Part shown: positions 32,779 through 44,835 of the stretch, in pieces | Numbering within the stretch: the first letter of the stretch is position 1 | Layout of the letters: each line of letters begins with the position of its first letter | Source: Aphanomyces cochlioides | Lineage: Eukaryota > Oomycota > Saprolegniomycetes > Saprolegniales > Verrucalvaceae | Assembly: GCA_019828595.1 (NCBI GenBank) | Contig: JAHQRK010000001.1 | Coordinates: 3,844,001 to 3,908,000 of the forward strand | DNA length: 64,000 nucleotides | Reading direction: 5' to 3' | Translations under genes and position numbers: made by a program | Notes under the pieces: model-generated | Seen by the model: only the letters and a program-made list of their open reading frames with translations | Database searches by the model: none | What the model was told of the DNA's origin: nothing

Positions 32779-33182
32779 TTAGTTGCCATCGATCTTGTCC
32801 AAGCTAGCTTCCCACTTGGCGAAGTTGCCAGGGACCTTGGACCATTCATCAAAGTTGTCGTCGAAAAGAGAAGGAATCACAGTCGACGCGTTCGCGTTAG
32901 CAGCAGGAGCGGCTTCTTCCTTGGCAGGCTTCTTGCCAGAGGGGAACCACAAAGGAGCAGTGATGACGGTGTAGAAACCAAGAGTGGCCAAGACAATCTA
33001 CAAAGATGCACAAGTGAGTGGTCGCCTGTCGTTGAGCTTCATCGTACGTCGTGGTCGTTGGGGAGCTTGGCACGGATTTGAGCTTCCAAGCCAGTGTAGG
33101 TCGGAGGAGGACCGTGGTGAGCCATACGGGCTTGGCCGACAGGCTTGATAGCGCGGGTAGCTTGGTTCAAACGGCCCAACAT
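32779..33182 (-). CDS. Small single-TM protein, probably mitochondrial inner membrane
   Basis: Two exons (33182-33048 and 32997-32779) give 117 residues. The N-terminus (MLGRLNQATRAIKPVGQARM) is basic, without acidic residues, like a mitochondrial presequence. A conserved-looking block GPPPTYTGLEAQIRAKLP is followed by one membrane segment (IVLATLGFYTVITAPLWF) and a Lys/Ala then acidic C-terminal tail with aromatic residues. The architecture resembles accessory subunits of respiratory complexes, but no specific family is claimed. Confidence 0.65.
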
Positions 33183-33628
33183 GACGTCTTCGCTTTCAAC
33201 TGACTTGCGTTTGTGGTGTGGTTGCCACCATAGGTAAAGAAAGTTCTCATATTTTATAACCTCTATATATCAATATTGTATTGTCGTGCATAATCCATTT
33301 TGTACTTGCCTCCCATAAATAATAGTTCATACATGTACATCAATTTCTCCACCTCCTTTCACATCGCGACAACATCTATCCCGAATCAAAGAGACCACAG
33401 CAAAAAATATGGTAGAGTGTTGCACGGTCAGCTCAGACGTGTGGCTGATGTTTCTTGCGATAATTACGTTTTCGGTGGTAGGATTTAGTAAACTGTATAT
33501 GAATTTATGGAAATTGTTTTTCGTGGCATACATTTTTCAAATACATTGCATTCAAATTCGATTTTTTGTAATAAATTTGATATTTTTTCAAAATCAGGAA
33601 TAATCATAAATTTGATTTGGATTTGAGG

Positions 33629-35239
33629 ATGGCCAAAGAAGGAAGTGAAGACTCGCGTGTCTTGTCGATTCAATCGCATGTTGTCCATGGCTACGTGGGA
33701 AACCGCAGCGCAGTATTTCCGATGCAGCTTCTAGGCCTTGAAGTGGATGTACTCAATACGGTATGACGTGGCTCCTTGTGTTGTTTGTGTCATGAACAAA
33801 GTGTGCAGGTGCATTTCAGCAACCACACGGGCTACAGAAAGTTTCGTGGCGAGCGCTTGAACGGCGATCAGCTTTTGGACATCATTGCCGGCCTTGAAGA
33901 GAACGACTTGATCAATTATACCCATCTCTTGACAGGATATATTGGTAATCCATCGCTTCTTCGTGCGATTACCACCACTCTCCAAAAACTCCGTCAGCGA
34001 AATCCATCCTTGTACGTCGTCCTACTTTGATGTATTCAATCCTACTGCCGTCTGGAATTTAGGATCTATGTTTGTGATCCCGTCATGGGCGATGACAATC
34101 GCTTGTACGTCCCACCGGAGCTCGGTATGCAGTTCTGTACAGACTCCATTTGATCTTCAACATCTTCAGTCGACATTTACCGCGATGAAGTCCTCCCATT
34201 TGCCGATATCATCACGCCAAACCAATTTGAGTGCGAGCTGCTTTCCGGTCAGTCTCTCAAAGGAGATGCTGACGTCATAGCGGCTTGTCAAAAGCTTCAT
34301 GCTCTTGGCCCTCGAATTGTCATCATTAGCAGCTTTGTGCCCTCATCCGACTCGGAGTTTTTATGGTTGTATGCCAGTGAGCAAGTGAATGGTATCTCAA
34401 ACCAATACAAGATGGAAATCCCGCGACTAAAGGAGTACTACTCGGGCACGGGCGACATGTTTGCCGCGCTTTCACTCGCTTGGCTCTCGAGATACCCTAC
34501 GAATCTCAAGCTCGTTCTTGAAAAGGTCATTGCCACTATCCAAGCCGTCATGAAACGAACAAGCGAAGCCAAGTCGGCAAATCGTCCGTCGCCCCTATCG
34601 TCCTTCTAGCCTAACTCGCATCGACTGTAGGCGAATTGCGTCTCATTCAAAGCCGTCACGACATTGAGTCGCCTCAGGTGAGCTCCTTTATGTCTTTCTC
34701 GAGTCCTTAAGATATTTCAGGTCGTTATCCATGCTGAGCTTCTCCATTCCCCAATTACGCACGTCGTCTTGGACAGTCGAGTATGCCTTTCTCTCTTTCT
34801 TTCACGCTGACATCTTCACCAGGCTTTCCATCAAGAAAGTGTGGCTGCGGAGCTACACAGCGCTGGTGTCGCTACTATTTTGTTGACATACTCGACGCAA
34901 GCTGAGGTGAAGAGAATTTGTTATTTGCATGAGGATACTGATTGTTTGGCATTCTAGACCCCATCAAGCGCATTTACTCAAGTCTCAGAGCAATCTTTGA
35001 AGTTGGATCTTGCTTTTGCTCATGCTTTCTCGTGGTCTCAAGCGTGTGCTAGTGCTGGCGTCCTACCAGGTACTCCTTGACGTTTCTTCTGCACCAACCG
35101 TCCATGCTTTTTTGTAGTTAATGCGCTCTTTTTATCGCAAGCTGCATCTGCGTCCAGTGACAAAGACATCGAATACCATGTCGCAACTGACGTGGCGTCG
35201 GCTGTGGCGTTGATTTCCAAACGCAAGCAGCAGGCTTAA
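33629..35239 (+). CDS. Pyridoxal kinase with a C-terminal extension
   Basis: Nine exons (33629-33760, 33809-34011, 34063-34124, 34170-34583, 34631-34677, 34721-34780, 34823-34906, 34958-35069, 35118-35239) give about 411 residues. Pyridoxal kinase motifs: [19 protein letters not shown] at the N-terminus, [40 protein letters not shown] and the ATP/anion-hole block [16 protein letters not shown]. The enzyme makes pyridoxal 5'-phosphate from vitamin B6. Normal family members end soon after [17 protein letters not shown], near residue 290; here four further exons in continuous frame add about 115 residues ([38 protein letters not shown]) of no recognised family. A separate downstream gene is possible but no ATG/stop separates them in this splice chain. 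Confidence 0.87.
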
Positions 35240-35278
35240 GACGACCGACAAATCAAAACCAACGACAAAACGTTGATT

Positions 35279-37032
35279 TTACTTTGCTAAATGACGCGCG
35301 TCCATTGATTCTTGCAGCTTGGCGAGTGCATCGGTCCATTTCGCCAACGCTTCTAGCTTCTTATGCGAGACATCTCGGCTCCTACAATCACATTCAGCTT
35401 TCGCTACTTGCATCTGCCTGGAGGGCATACTTGGAAAAGCTTTGCAAGACACTATGCTGCTGGTCAATCTTGCTATGCAGCAAGCCATCATTAATCAACG
35501 CCGCCGCAAGGGCTTCAACTTCCTTCTCGGGAATATTCATATCCTACAACGTCAAAGATCAATCTCAAGCTACGCGGAGGCGACGGCGCATACGCGTGCA
35601 ATACTTGCAATCTTGATTGATTTGTAAGGCCCGACGAGTTTGACCAAGACATGGCAGCGAATATTGCGCAGTAGTGGATCTAAGTACCTACAAGACGAGC
35701 ATAGCGATGAGGAACGAGAGGAATGGAAGAGCGGACCGCTTCATGAGAGGATCGCTACTAATTTGGTTCTTGGGATTCTTGAGGATTTTTTCAAACGTGT
35801 TGATATCGTTCGAGTCGTACGCCGACCGAAGAAGCAGCATCGCGTTAATTTCTTCCACGTCTTTCAGCACTTTAGCTTCACGCGAGTCGAAGGGATTGAT
35901 GTCTGAGCTGGCGAGCATATTGGCCAAGACGACATATCTTCACGAGTTAGGACATGGCATCCCGACGGGAAAGACTTACTTGAGGCATTGTCGAGCGCGC
36001 GAATTGCCGGCTTCCTAATAGCCACATGCACCATCAAAGCCATGATCAATATTAAGCAACCTGGTAATTGCGGAAAGATTCAAAGAATTCATTGTACGCC
36101 AAGTCCCAGAGGCCTTCGCTCATGTACATCTTGCCGCCTTCTTCTCGAATGACACTATGGAGAAATCATGCTGAGTATGGACGGTGGCAAGGAGAGCCTA
36201 CCCCATTGTACGTGGATCGGAGATTGCCGCATCTAAATCCAACGTCTTGGGGTACAACGTCTTCATTTTCATCGTATCGTTGGTTGCCGTGCAGAGCTAG
36301 CAGACGACTTAAACCATGGATATGAAGTTGCTTGTACCTGAATTTCTAAGCAGTAGACGTCAAGCAACGATGTGGCTTTGCTCATGTCATCGTGGCCATC
36401 TGGTGTTTTGCATGCTGCGTGTAATTCAGTCAAGACGCGTTTGAGATGGCCGTATTCGCCGAGCTCCAAGTACAATCGACCGAGCTTGATGTTGGTCTGG
36501 AACCATAAACGATCGTTGTTGGCAGACTTGAGTGCGTCCAACGTGATTTCGTACGTTTGTGAGACAATATTGCGCGCTGACGTGAGGGAGGAGACTAAAT
36601 CCAGGATGCCATTGACGGAATCAGTAAATTCATTGCGCGTAACGTGGGGAAGCAGGAGGAGCATTTCTTTGTAGTGTTTGAGCATTGGTTCTGGCTTGTT
36701 GAGCGTCGCGCACAACTTGACAATGTTCTCCAACGACATGAATTGAAACTTGACGTGGTCCTTGTCTTTTCCCGCACAGCCTTCCTGCTGGAGAGAAATC
36801 ACTTGGAGGAAGAGTTCCAACGCGCGGGTCGGATCAGAATTCTTGCAGTCGTCGGCTTCATAGAATGTATTCTAGCCGCTCATGTCAATTCGTGACCGCA
36901 GGGAGCAGTTCAACCTACCTCAATTTTGATGGCCGTTTCATCAATCACTTCTTCTTCGTTGTCATCTTGCTGCGAGCCACCATAATCGCTTTCGTACTCG
37001 TATTCATACTCGGAACCGCCGTCAGAATCCAT
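35279..37032 (-). CDS. CSN2: COP9 signalosome subunit 2
   Basis: Nine exons (37032-36920, 36872-36338, 36296-36202, 36154-36061, 36014-35980, 35937-35737, 35687-35594, 35543-35431, 35381-35279) give about 460 residues, near the usual 440-460. An acidic N-terminus (MDSDGGSEYEYEYESDYGG) is followed by helical repeats and the PCI domain. Diagnostic blocks: LDALKSANNDRLWFQTNIKL, GRLYLELGEYG, LANMLASSDINPFDSREAK and the C-terminal ALAKWTDAL. CSN2 is a core subunit of the COP9 signalosome, which removes Nedd8 from cullins and so regulates ubiquitin ligases. Every splice junction restores the conserved sequence. It is divergent from the EngB gene with 221 bp between. Confidence 0.95.
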
Positions 37033-37253
37033 CTTTCACCTGCGTCGATCTTCCTTCTGCGTCGCAACTTTGTGTCAAACACCCAAATGTCCCTTCTGTC
37101 CGTCGGGTTTTAGTAAGAATGACTTTAAACACGAACAAATACCCGACTGTCCATTAAAAACCGGGTTTTTGATTTTCACTTTAGTATTCTCTGGTGTAAC
37201 TTCGAAATTCGACTCAGTATGACTTCGAAGTACGACTAAGTTGACAGAAATCA

Positions 37254-38175
37254 ATGGCAAAGCGTCGCGGCGGCATCCAAGTGCTTCGGTCGCTCTTTGC
37301 CCAAGTCGAGCTTCCGCCACCACTGAAGCCTCATGAAGAAGCCTACGTGAAGGGGATATTCGGTGCTTGCGACTCGCAGCGCATGGCCAGCTTGAGCAGC
37401 AGCGAACGCAGTGACTTGCCACCATGGGACGGACCAGAGATTGCACTCGCTGGTCGCTCCAACGTGGGCAAGTCATCATTGATCAATGCACTCACATCAT
37501 CTACGATCATGAAAGCCTCAAAAACGCCTGGCCGGACACAGCAGTTGCATTTTATTTCAGTGGGTGGCAAAGCTGGCAGTCAACCCGAGCTGGTTCTCGT
37601 CGATATGCCAGGTATATAGATGCTGGTTGCGGCGGATTCAAGCACGTGCTTTGCGTAGGTTTTGGATTTGCACAAGCACCAAAGAGCATGGTCGATGACT
37701 TTCATAGACTTGTGGGACGATATGTAAAGCACCGAAGCAACAACAATTTAAAGCTAGGTACGTCGTTCCCACTCATGTTACACTAACTGGTGTGCCGTCA
37801 GTTTTGCTTTTGATTGACAGCCGCCGTGGCGTTACGTCTGTCGATCATGAGTTTATGGACCTCATGGAAACATTGGATGCATCGTTCCAAGTTGTCTTCA
37901 CAAAAATTGATACTTTGTCGTCAACAGCTCTCGAGAAATCGATCAAGTCGGCCGAAGAAGCAGTTCAAAAGTACATGCGCATGCATCCGATCCTCCATTT
38001 AGTCAGCTCCAAAGATAACATTGGCGTGCGAGAGCTTCGCAATGCCATTGTGAGTGCGAGTGGAGCTCTCTATAATCTGCAAACGAAAGCCCAACGACGA
38101 GCAATTCGAGAGATGGAGGCTGAAGAAGCTCAGCGCCTCGCTGAGATTGAAGCCAAGGAGCAGCCACAGCCTTAG
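37254..38175 (+). CDS. EngB/YihA-type GTPase
   Basis: Three exons (37254-37611, 37659-37757, 37802-38175) give about 276 residues. GTPase motifs: G1 [13 protein letters not shown], a G2-region [11 protein letters not shown]3 LVDMPGFGFA, G4 FTKID and a G5-like VSSKDN. The order and the switch sequence are those of the TrmE-Era-EngA-EngB-Septin class, EngB branch, used in large-subunit ribosome assembly in bacteria and organelles. A basic, hydroxylated N-terminus precedes the G domain and may direct it to mitochondria (inference). The C-terminus is an Ala/Glu/Arg-rich helix. The upstream 220 bp, shared with CSN2, contain an AAAAACCGGGTTTTT palindrome. Confidence 0.9.
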
Positions 38176-38409
38176 GTAGCTCTAAATATCTATCTACACA
38201 TGTAGACATTTGAGCGTTGGCCATGAGTTGCTCATAGGAAGAGAAGACGGCTGGATGATTCTATTGGAAACATGGTTGCTCTATTTACACTTAATTGATT
38301 CATTCATTGCTGCTGAAAAAGCAAGGGCAACGCTATGGCCTCCATGAAGGTCTACCATGGAGAGCCCCAAAGAGGGCAAGGCGAGGAGTCAATCCAGCAC
38401 TTGGCGATA

Positions 38410-39525
38410 TCAAGAGTGCTCTTGGAGGGAGACGCGAGACTTGAAGGCCTCCCAACGGCACGTGGCGTAGCTGAAGTAGTCGAAGTCAATAGTAGATTGG
38501 GTGGCTTGGATGAAACCCCAGAGGGACCAGAAGAGATGTGTCGCGTTGGCGTACACATTGGCTTCGCGGCGGAGGGCATCGATTTCATCGTCTGTGGCAT
38601 TTTCACCCAAGTAGGCAGCACAGTAGGTGCGTTGTTCGGCCACCGTGGGGTATTTGGCGAAGTCACCCCAATGAGGAGCGTCGCCGTGGTAGTTGTAGCA
38701 CCATTCACTGAAGTGGTTGCCCAAATCATAGCCTCGTGGATTGTAGTGGCTGTACTCGAAGTCAATCAAGACTGCATCGTTGTCGTCCGTGACCATGATG
38801 TTACCGTACTGGAGATCATTGTGGCAAAAGACAACAGGCGAGTCAACCGTGGCAACAAGTTCTTCAAGGGCTTCAATGTCACGGGCCATGGCTTCCATGT
38901 CAAACTTGCGTTCGCTCGTCGCATAGGCAGCGCATGCATCCTTGTAAAACTTGCGAATGCTTTGGAGGATGCGAGGTTGGCGGTCAATATCGACTTGAGT
39001 AGTGTGGAAGAGAGCCATGCGTTTTGCGATTTTCGCCGAGAATTCAGGAACGCGAATGTCAGCCGCAGTCGCAGTGCGTCCATCAATCATGCGTTCAAAG
39101 CGGCCATTGTGGAATTCACCCACCAATCCAATCCCCAAGTTCAAGAGCGACAACTCTTTGAAGACGAGGATTTCTTCTTGGCGCGAAAAAAACGCTTCCG
39201 TACCGGCACCATACAATCGAAGCAACACTTTGTCTTCCGGAGCAGACTTTTTGTGACACGTAAAGATGACGTTCGTCATCGCACCCGTCAAGTGGGTCAA
39301 CACCAATTCATTCGTCGTGATGTCTTCGTACCCGGCGACTTTGGCGCGCAATGCGACGCACACATCTTCCGCCAAACGAGTCATCTCAGCAGCGTCATGT
39401 GTGTCGGCGTCCAAGTGAAGAGGCACATGCACAAGCAGTGGAGCGTCATTGATAGACGCGAGCGAGGTCGTGGTCGTCGACGGCGCTTGGACGTCAGCAT
39501 CTGGCTTCGTGTTGGCGTTTCCCAT
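38410..39525 (-). CDS. Choline/ethanolamine kinase
   Basis: Single exon, 371 residues, usual family size. The kinase fold shows LTGAMTNVIFTCH (ATP-binding), VLLRLYGAG, the Brenner motif VFCHNDLQYGNIM with the catalytic Asp, and the choline-kinase motif LIDFEYSHYNPRGYDLGNHF. It phosphorylates choline or ethanolamine in the first step of the CDP-choline/CDP-ethanolamine pathway. The N-terminus MGNANTKPDAD fits an N-myristoylation signal (Gly2, small residue at 6), which would put the enzyme on membranes; this is an inference. Which of the two substrates is preferred cannot be told from sequence. Confidence 0.93.
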   Translation of the reverse strand: MGNANTKPDADVQAPSTTTTSLASINDAPLLVHVPLHLDADTHDAAEMTRLAEDVCVALRAKVAGYEDITTNELVLTHLTGAMTNVIFTCHKKSAPEDKVLLRLYGAGTEAFFSRQEEILVFKELSLLNLGIGLVGEFHNGRFERMIDGRTATAADIRVPEFSAKIAKRMALFHTTQVDIDRQPRILQSIRKFYKDACAAYATSERKFDMEAMARDIEALEELVATVDSPVVFCHNDLQYGNIMVTDDNDAVLIDFEYSHYNPRGYDLGNHFSEWCYNYHGDAPHWGDFAKYPTVAEQRTYCAAYLGENATDDEIDALRREANVYANATHLFWSLWGFIQATQSTIDFDYFSYATCRWEAFKSRVSLQEHS

Positions 39526-41246
39526 GACTGGCTGTTCTTGGGTGCGTCCTTGCGAGAAAATTAAAAAATGACTTAGTATTTGACGTGGAGAGAGGAGCGA
39601 AGCCCGTTTGCGTCACCAATGCAATGATACTAGGCTTCCATTGACAATAATATCTCACCAATAAACATTTCTGGATTAAATTCTCATATAAATCATGTCA
39701 TTTTTATAAAAATCTTAAAGAGGACAATATTGACCCATGACGGTGAGATTATTATTAGTAGGTCTTTTAACGGCTATACAATAATCAAGATAATATTAAT
39801 TTGTACAATTGTAGTAGTACTAGGAAGATCAGAATCAAATGTTCTTTTTCCAGATGAAGTAAAAAAAATGTCTGGAACTAAGTGGATAAAGCCCAGACGG
39901 TTGAAGTGAAAGACGGCGCGGACGGAAGGAGCGTGCAGGACGAGGAAGGCAACAAAATAGAGCGAACCGACGCAAGTGAGCGAGCGAGGCGTTGTCAGGA
40001 TGGAGAAAGAGTCGTTTGATGTGGATTTATATGGCTGGGAGTAATCCAGGATCAAGGAAAGCGACCGGATCTATGTGAAAAACGCATCTGGTGGTTGGTG
40101 GTGCTGTGGTGGGTAAAACAGCATCAGGTCCAGGCTGTGTATCTGTGATGAAAGGTGATGTGCAGGAAGAGGACACAAGGTATTTCATCATCGCAACGGA
40201 GGATACCCCATGAACTGGCTGAATGTATGAAGAGGATTCTTCCTCGGTATTTTTCGTGGGATATCATGATCATTGCGCAGTGAAATCCGTGGAATGACGT
40301 ATGTCAAGGAAATCAACTCGCCGCGCAAATTCTTGAAGTTGCCGCCAGGTTTGATGTGGACAACACTCGGTCCTCTCGCAATCTGTTGGGGAAACATCCG
40401 TGGATGTGTCAACAAGCTTGCAGAACAAAGGTGTGAACAGGAAGACAGTAACGGGTTACGGTCTCGAATGGTTCGACGGATTGCGTTGTGTAAAGCGCGT
40501 GAAAAGATTTCAACGCTGGGTGATTTGGCTGTTGCTAGCCAATGTGCAAAACAAACGATTTTGGAGACCCCTCCTGTCTCAACGAGCTGAGTGATGTGTC
40601 CTCGTCCGATTCAAATGAAGAGGCGTTACTTCTATCATTGCCTACGTCCAAACATTTCCTGGGAAGTGTATCGCTATGCCAAGACTCTCGCTGACGGCCC
40701 CATTTGAGAACTTTCGTGACAGCTAGCAAATGATCTGCCATACCAACAGCCCTCGATCTCTCAGGGTGCTGTCAACGAATAAAGCTGAGATCCCAAACAA
40801 GTTTCCAGGGCGGCGAGTCTGTTGACAAATTCCGATGCTCTACACCAGGTCAGAGTACTGAAGCCCACTGGAACTGGTGGCATATTTTGTCAGTCTTGGT
40901 TTCAATCGTCTCTCTCCGGTCGTCTCACCTTCAACTCCCTAAAAGTCCTCTCAGGACTATCAAGCGCGCTCATGGACGGTCGTGGCATCTACACCAGGAA
41001 GATGACCAACTCGTGATCGAGAGGCGGGAGACAGCCGACAAGTGGATTGTCTACGGCGGCATCGTCGTCGTCCTCGGCTTCATGTGGGTGGTCCTTCCAT
41101 CATCCAGTCAACAGAATTTGAAAATGCTCCATTTCGGATCTTTCAAATTCTAGCCAATGGAATTTAAGAAAGAATTTGATTGGTTAAAATTAGGCTCGTG
41201 ATTCTCTGAATGACTCGGATCATTATCCGGATTTTTCATTGCCATC
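39526..41246. other. Gene-poor interval with one possible tail-anchored ORF
   Basis: About 1.7 kb. A plus-strand frame ending at 41153 reads HLHQEDDQLVIERRETADKW, followed by a strong membrane segment (IVYGGIVVVLGFMWVVL) and a short tail; it lacks its own ATG and could be the last exon of a small tail-anchored protein. Frames at 40273-40594 have no recognisable domain. Near the 3' side, CCAAT (41154) and GATTGGTTAAAAT (41178) precede the gephyrin-like gene. Confidence 0.35.
41225..41232. promoter_or_regulatory. ATCCGGAT element next to the MoeA-MogA start
   Basis: Exact ATCCGGAT ending 14 bp before the ATG at 41247. This is the shortest distance in the window and implies that the element overlaps the transcription start or lies in a short 5' leader. 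Confidence 0.6.
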
Positions 41247-43726
41247 ATGAGCTGCAATTGCTCCGACGGCGTCGGCAGTCTTCGCAACAGTCCTTATGAC
41301 ATGATTCCGATGCAGGAAGCGATCAACACTGTACTGAGAGAAGCCCAGCCGCTATTGAAGACCACTGTGTCGCTGCAAGAAGTACGATATCTATCCTTCT
41401 CTGCGATTCTAACTCTTGAACCCGGGACAGGCGCTGGGATGCGTTCTCGCTGAGACCGTGAAAGCTAAGGTATGAATACCCCCTTGAACTTTCAGTCCTT
41501 ATGAAGCATTCAGGAACCACTACCTCCTTTTCGCGCCTCTGTGATGGATGGATATGCAGTTGTAGCCAGTGATGGGGTTGGAGAGGTCTGGGAATTGTTC
41601 CCTCTCAAATCTTTATTCACCCATGCCTGTCGATAGTTTCCTTTACTAAGTCGTGTGGCTGCTGGAGATGCCCCCGGACTATCCATCAAGCCAGGCTACT
41701 TGTTATACGTGACGACGGGCTCCCCTGTTCCTGACGGTGCTGATGCTGTTGTCAAAATTGAAGACACGGAGGCTGTTCTCAATGAAGTACGTAGATGCAC
41801 CACTAACTTCTTTGCTCATTCGTTCCAACCAGGCTGGTCAAGAGGTTGCCATCAAGATCTTGCATGCTGTCACACCTGGAACGAGCATTCGTCCGATTGG
41901 ATACGACATTCAGCAAGATGAAATCGTGGTTGAAGCGGGTGAAGTCATCACACCAGCCGTCCTTGGTCTCCTTGCAACGGTTAGACATCCTCCCCGACAA
42001 CTCTCCTAAAACCTTGCGTGTAGGTCGGTGAGTCAAGCGTGTCAGTCTTTCGCAAACCTGTCGTTGGTGTGCTTTCTACGGGGAGCGAGCTCGTGGATGC
42101 ATCACATTCCATCCATGATGGCAAGATCCGAGACAGCAATCGACCTATGCTCTTGTCGTACTTGCAACAGCTTCATGTTCGCACAGTAGATCTAGGTTCT
42201 CTCTGCCGCTGGACTTTAATTACTGATGGCGTTCGCGTAGGTATCTGCTCGGATAAATGGGACTCGTTGCGGTCGCTTCTTTTGTCCAAACTACCTTCCA
42301 TCGACGTCCTCATCACTAGTGGCGGTGTCAGCATGGTACTCCAGTCAGTCTTCAGCAACTAGCCTGACGACTCTCTTCTCAGGGTGAACACGACCTCGTC
42401 AAGCCATTGCTCAAAGAGCTCGGGAAGATTCATTTCGGACGCATTCACATGAAACCCGGCAAGCCCACGACATTTGCTACGGTGAGTTTTCATTCTTGTT
42501 TGTCATCTTACTTTGTCGTAGGTCCAAGTTGAAAATGTTCCCAAGCTCGTCTTTGCACTACCGGGCAATCCCGTGAGCTGTCTTGTGACTGCCTGCCTTC
42601 TTGTGCAGCCTGCACTTAAACGCCTCAGTGGTCATGACGTTGCAACCTCTGCGCCGGTTACATTCCGGGCTCGCCTACAACATGACTTGCCGCTCGACAA
42701 AGAACGTCCAGAGTACCATCGCGCTGTTGTCAACTGGAGTGCGCAAAATGAATGGGTGGCGACAAGTACCGGTGTACAAGCCAGTAGTCGACTCCTAAGG
42801 TTTGTGTCTTCGAAATGCTCGATGGTCTCAATTTGTCATACTTGTAGCTGCCGTCATGCCAATGCTTTGCTTTATCTCCCAGTAGGCACTCGCATTGAAG
42901 CTGGTGCTTTGGTCGACTGCATCTTCCTTACCGAGACGGTTCGTTCTAGACTCAGCGGGAGAATTTCAAAGTTGTTGGGCTGTAGGGCTTGTCGTCAACA
43001 CCTACGTCCATTCCAATTCCAAGTATTCCTCCACCAAAAGCGGCCTCATCGTCCGCCAAGAAGGCTTTAAAAGTCCGTGCTTGTGTCCTCACGGTGCTTT
43101 CAATGGTTCTACCTGGCCGTTCTTTACTCAGGCGATAGGTGAGCGATCGTGTCTCGCGTGGTGAAGCTGAAGATCGCAGTGGTCCGACCATGCAAAAGAA
43201 ATTACAAGGTAAATTGCAATCTTTGCATAAGGTAGCACGGATTAATCATGGACTGTGTAGACATCCCAGGACTTGATGTCGAGATTGTCCAGGCTGCTGT
43301 GGTTCCTGATGAGCGCGAGGAGATCCAAGACATTGTCAAGACGTGGTCGGACGACAAGCGTGTTGATGTCATAGTCACGTCGGGAGGGACTGGATTTAGT
43401 CCTCGTGATATTACTCCCGAAGCCATCAAGGTACGTCTTCTGCCTGCTTTTTCTCGACTGATGATACAATCCAGCCGCTCTTGCATCGAGAAGCGCCTGG
43501 TTTAGTCCATAAAATGATGGCAGCGTCGCTTGAAGTGACGCCGATGGCGATTTTAGCTCGCCCGATTGCTGGAACTCGCAACCAGACGCTCGTGATCACA
43601 TTGCCAGGAAAACCCAACGCTGTCGTCGAAACGATCGACGCTCTTGCCCCAGTCTTGCCCCACGCGTTGCATTTACTTCAGGACGTATCGCACGGTCACC
43701 ATCAAGGCAAAGTCGATGCCAAGTAG
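41247..43726 (+). CDS. Gephyrin/Cnx1-like molybdenum cofactor protein (MoeA-MogA fusion)
   Basis: Fourteen exons give about 625 residues. E (MoeA) domain first: ALGCVLAETVKAKEPLPPF, RASVMDGYAV, TTGSPVPDGADAVVKIEDTE, VGVLSTGSELVD, DSNRPMLLSYL, ITSGGVSMGEHD and LPGNPVSC. A Pro/Ser linker (IPIPSIPPPKAASSSAKK) leads to the G (MogA) domain: VLTVSDRVSRGEAEDRSG, VVPDE, VIVTSGGTGFSPRD and ITLPGKPNA. MogA adenylates molybdopterin and MoeA inserts molybdate, giving the molybdenum cofactor for enzymes such as nitrate reductase and sulfite oxidase. The E-then-G order is that of plant Cnx1; animal gephyrin has the reverse. Exon starts: 41247, 41431, 41514, 41637, 41833, 42024, 42241, 42383, 42522, 42848, 42986, 43139, 43261, 43475. 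It ends 14 bp from the convergent phosphatase gene. Confidence 0.93.
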
Positions 43727-43740
43727 GAAGGTCTTCGACG

Positions 43741-44750
43741 TCAACGTCGCTGCTCAAGGCGGTACATGTTGAGTTGGTAGAAATCCCAGACTGGATCCGT
43801 CGACGCGATCACTGACGACGACTCAAAGAGCGTAATCTAACGAGCGTCGCGTTGTGGCTACACTTGTCTTGCGAGTAGACGAGACTGACCTCATACATGG
43901 CTAGCTCCATCCGAAATGCTGGACTTGGATTCATCACGGGACGCTTTCGCTTGACGAAGTCGTATGCTTGGACGAGCAGCATGCTCCGATGCTTCATCAA
44001 ATACGCCACGACCAAACTCGCCGAGCGAGAAGCCCCTGGAGGATAACAGCCGCAAGATCAACCAAGTCGCTCAGGTGGCTCTACCTGCGATGCAATGCAC
44101 CAAGACGCAACCCCCAATGCTCCGAGCATTTTCGATGAAATCCGCGGCCGTATTGAATGCTCTCGAGAGACGCTGCGTCGCCGAGTCTTCGAGATGGAGA
44201 TGGAGATACGTGAACTGGTCGCGGAAGTGGTTCTCGCATTGCACTGCGGCGTTGCAAATATGCGTAATGCCAACGCTATCGAGCAAATTTCGGTCCTGCG
44301 CAGCGGCGCTGCTGCCGATGTACAGAAAGGGTAAGATGCGATCCATCGGTTGCGTCGGCAGCGTCTGGACCCCAAAGAATCGACCGACCCAGCTCGCCAA
44401 CGACCGCAAGATCGACGCGTCTTCGGCATCGCTCGCACGCTGTTGCCGAGCCTACACATGTACGACTGAAGAATCTCTTCTTCTGCGTCGAATACCTTGG
44501 CAGCTCGAATGCGCGCTTGCTGTTCTGTGGGATTGAGAGCATGAATACTCCCGCTGTCGGAGGAACTGCGGCGAAGATAATGCGGCCGGACAGCGACTTT
44601 GTGCACCGTTCCTTTGGGCTTCCCGGTCGTCGTAGTGTCCGGCTCGGGCGTTCTTTGGACTTCATACTGGCGAACGCGTCAGTGAGCCAGTGGAACGATG
44701 CTAGCAAGTGCATACCTGACGCTCTCGGCGCTTGGCTTGAACGGAACCAT
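43741..44750 (-). CDS. Dual-specificity protein phosphatase
   Basis: Five exons (44750-44721, 44666-44456, 44420-44085, 44035-43890, 43836-43741) give about 272 residues. The DSP domain has RILPFLYIGSSAAAQDRNLL, GITHICNAA, the catalytic loop VHCIAGASRSAS (HCxxGxSRS, split by an intron) and LVVAYLMKHRSM, then KRKRPVMNPSPAF. Such enzymes remove phosphate from Ser/Thr and Tyr, often on MAP kinases. The N-terminal 80 residues are a low-complexity region. Exon 1 and the 35-bp intron at 44421-44455 are less certain than the rest; another donor choice in exon 1 would change the N-terminus. It is divergent from the coiled-coil/TM gene, 85 bp away. Confidence 0.83.
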
Positions 44751-44835
44751 GACGACGTCGCGGCATCGCAAAGTGTGCTTTTCAGTTTGACACTCTCTCG
44801 ACACTACCGAGGGATCTAATTTTAGCCCGACGTAG

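Noticed and set aside
37150..37175. AAAAACCGGGTTTTT palindrome as another copy of the CCGGAT element
   Set aside because: It contains CCGGG, not CCGGAT, and lacks GGATAA; a separate, single palindrome in the CSN2/EngB promoter.
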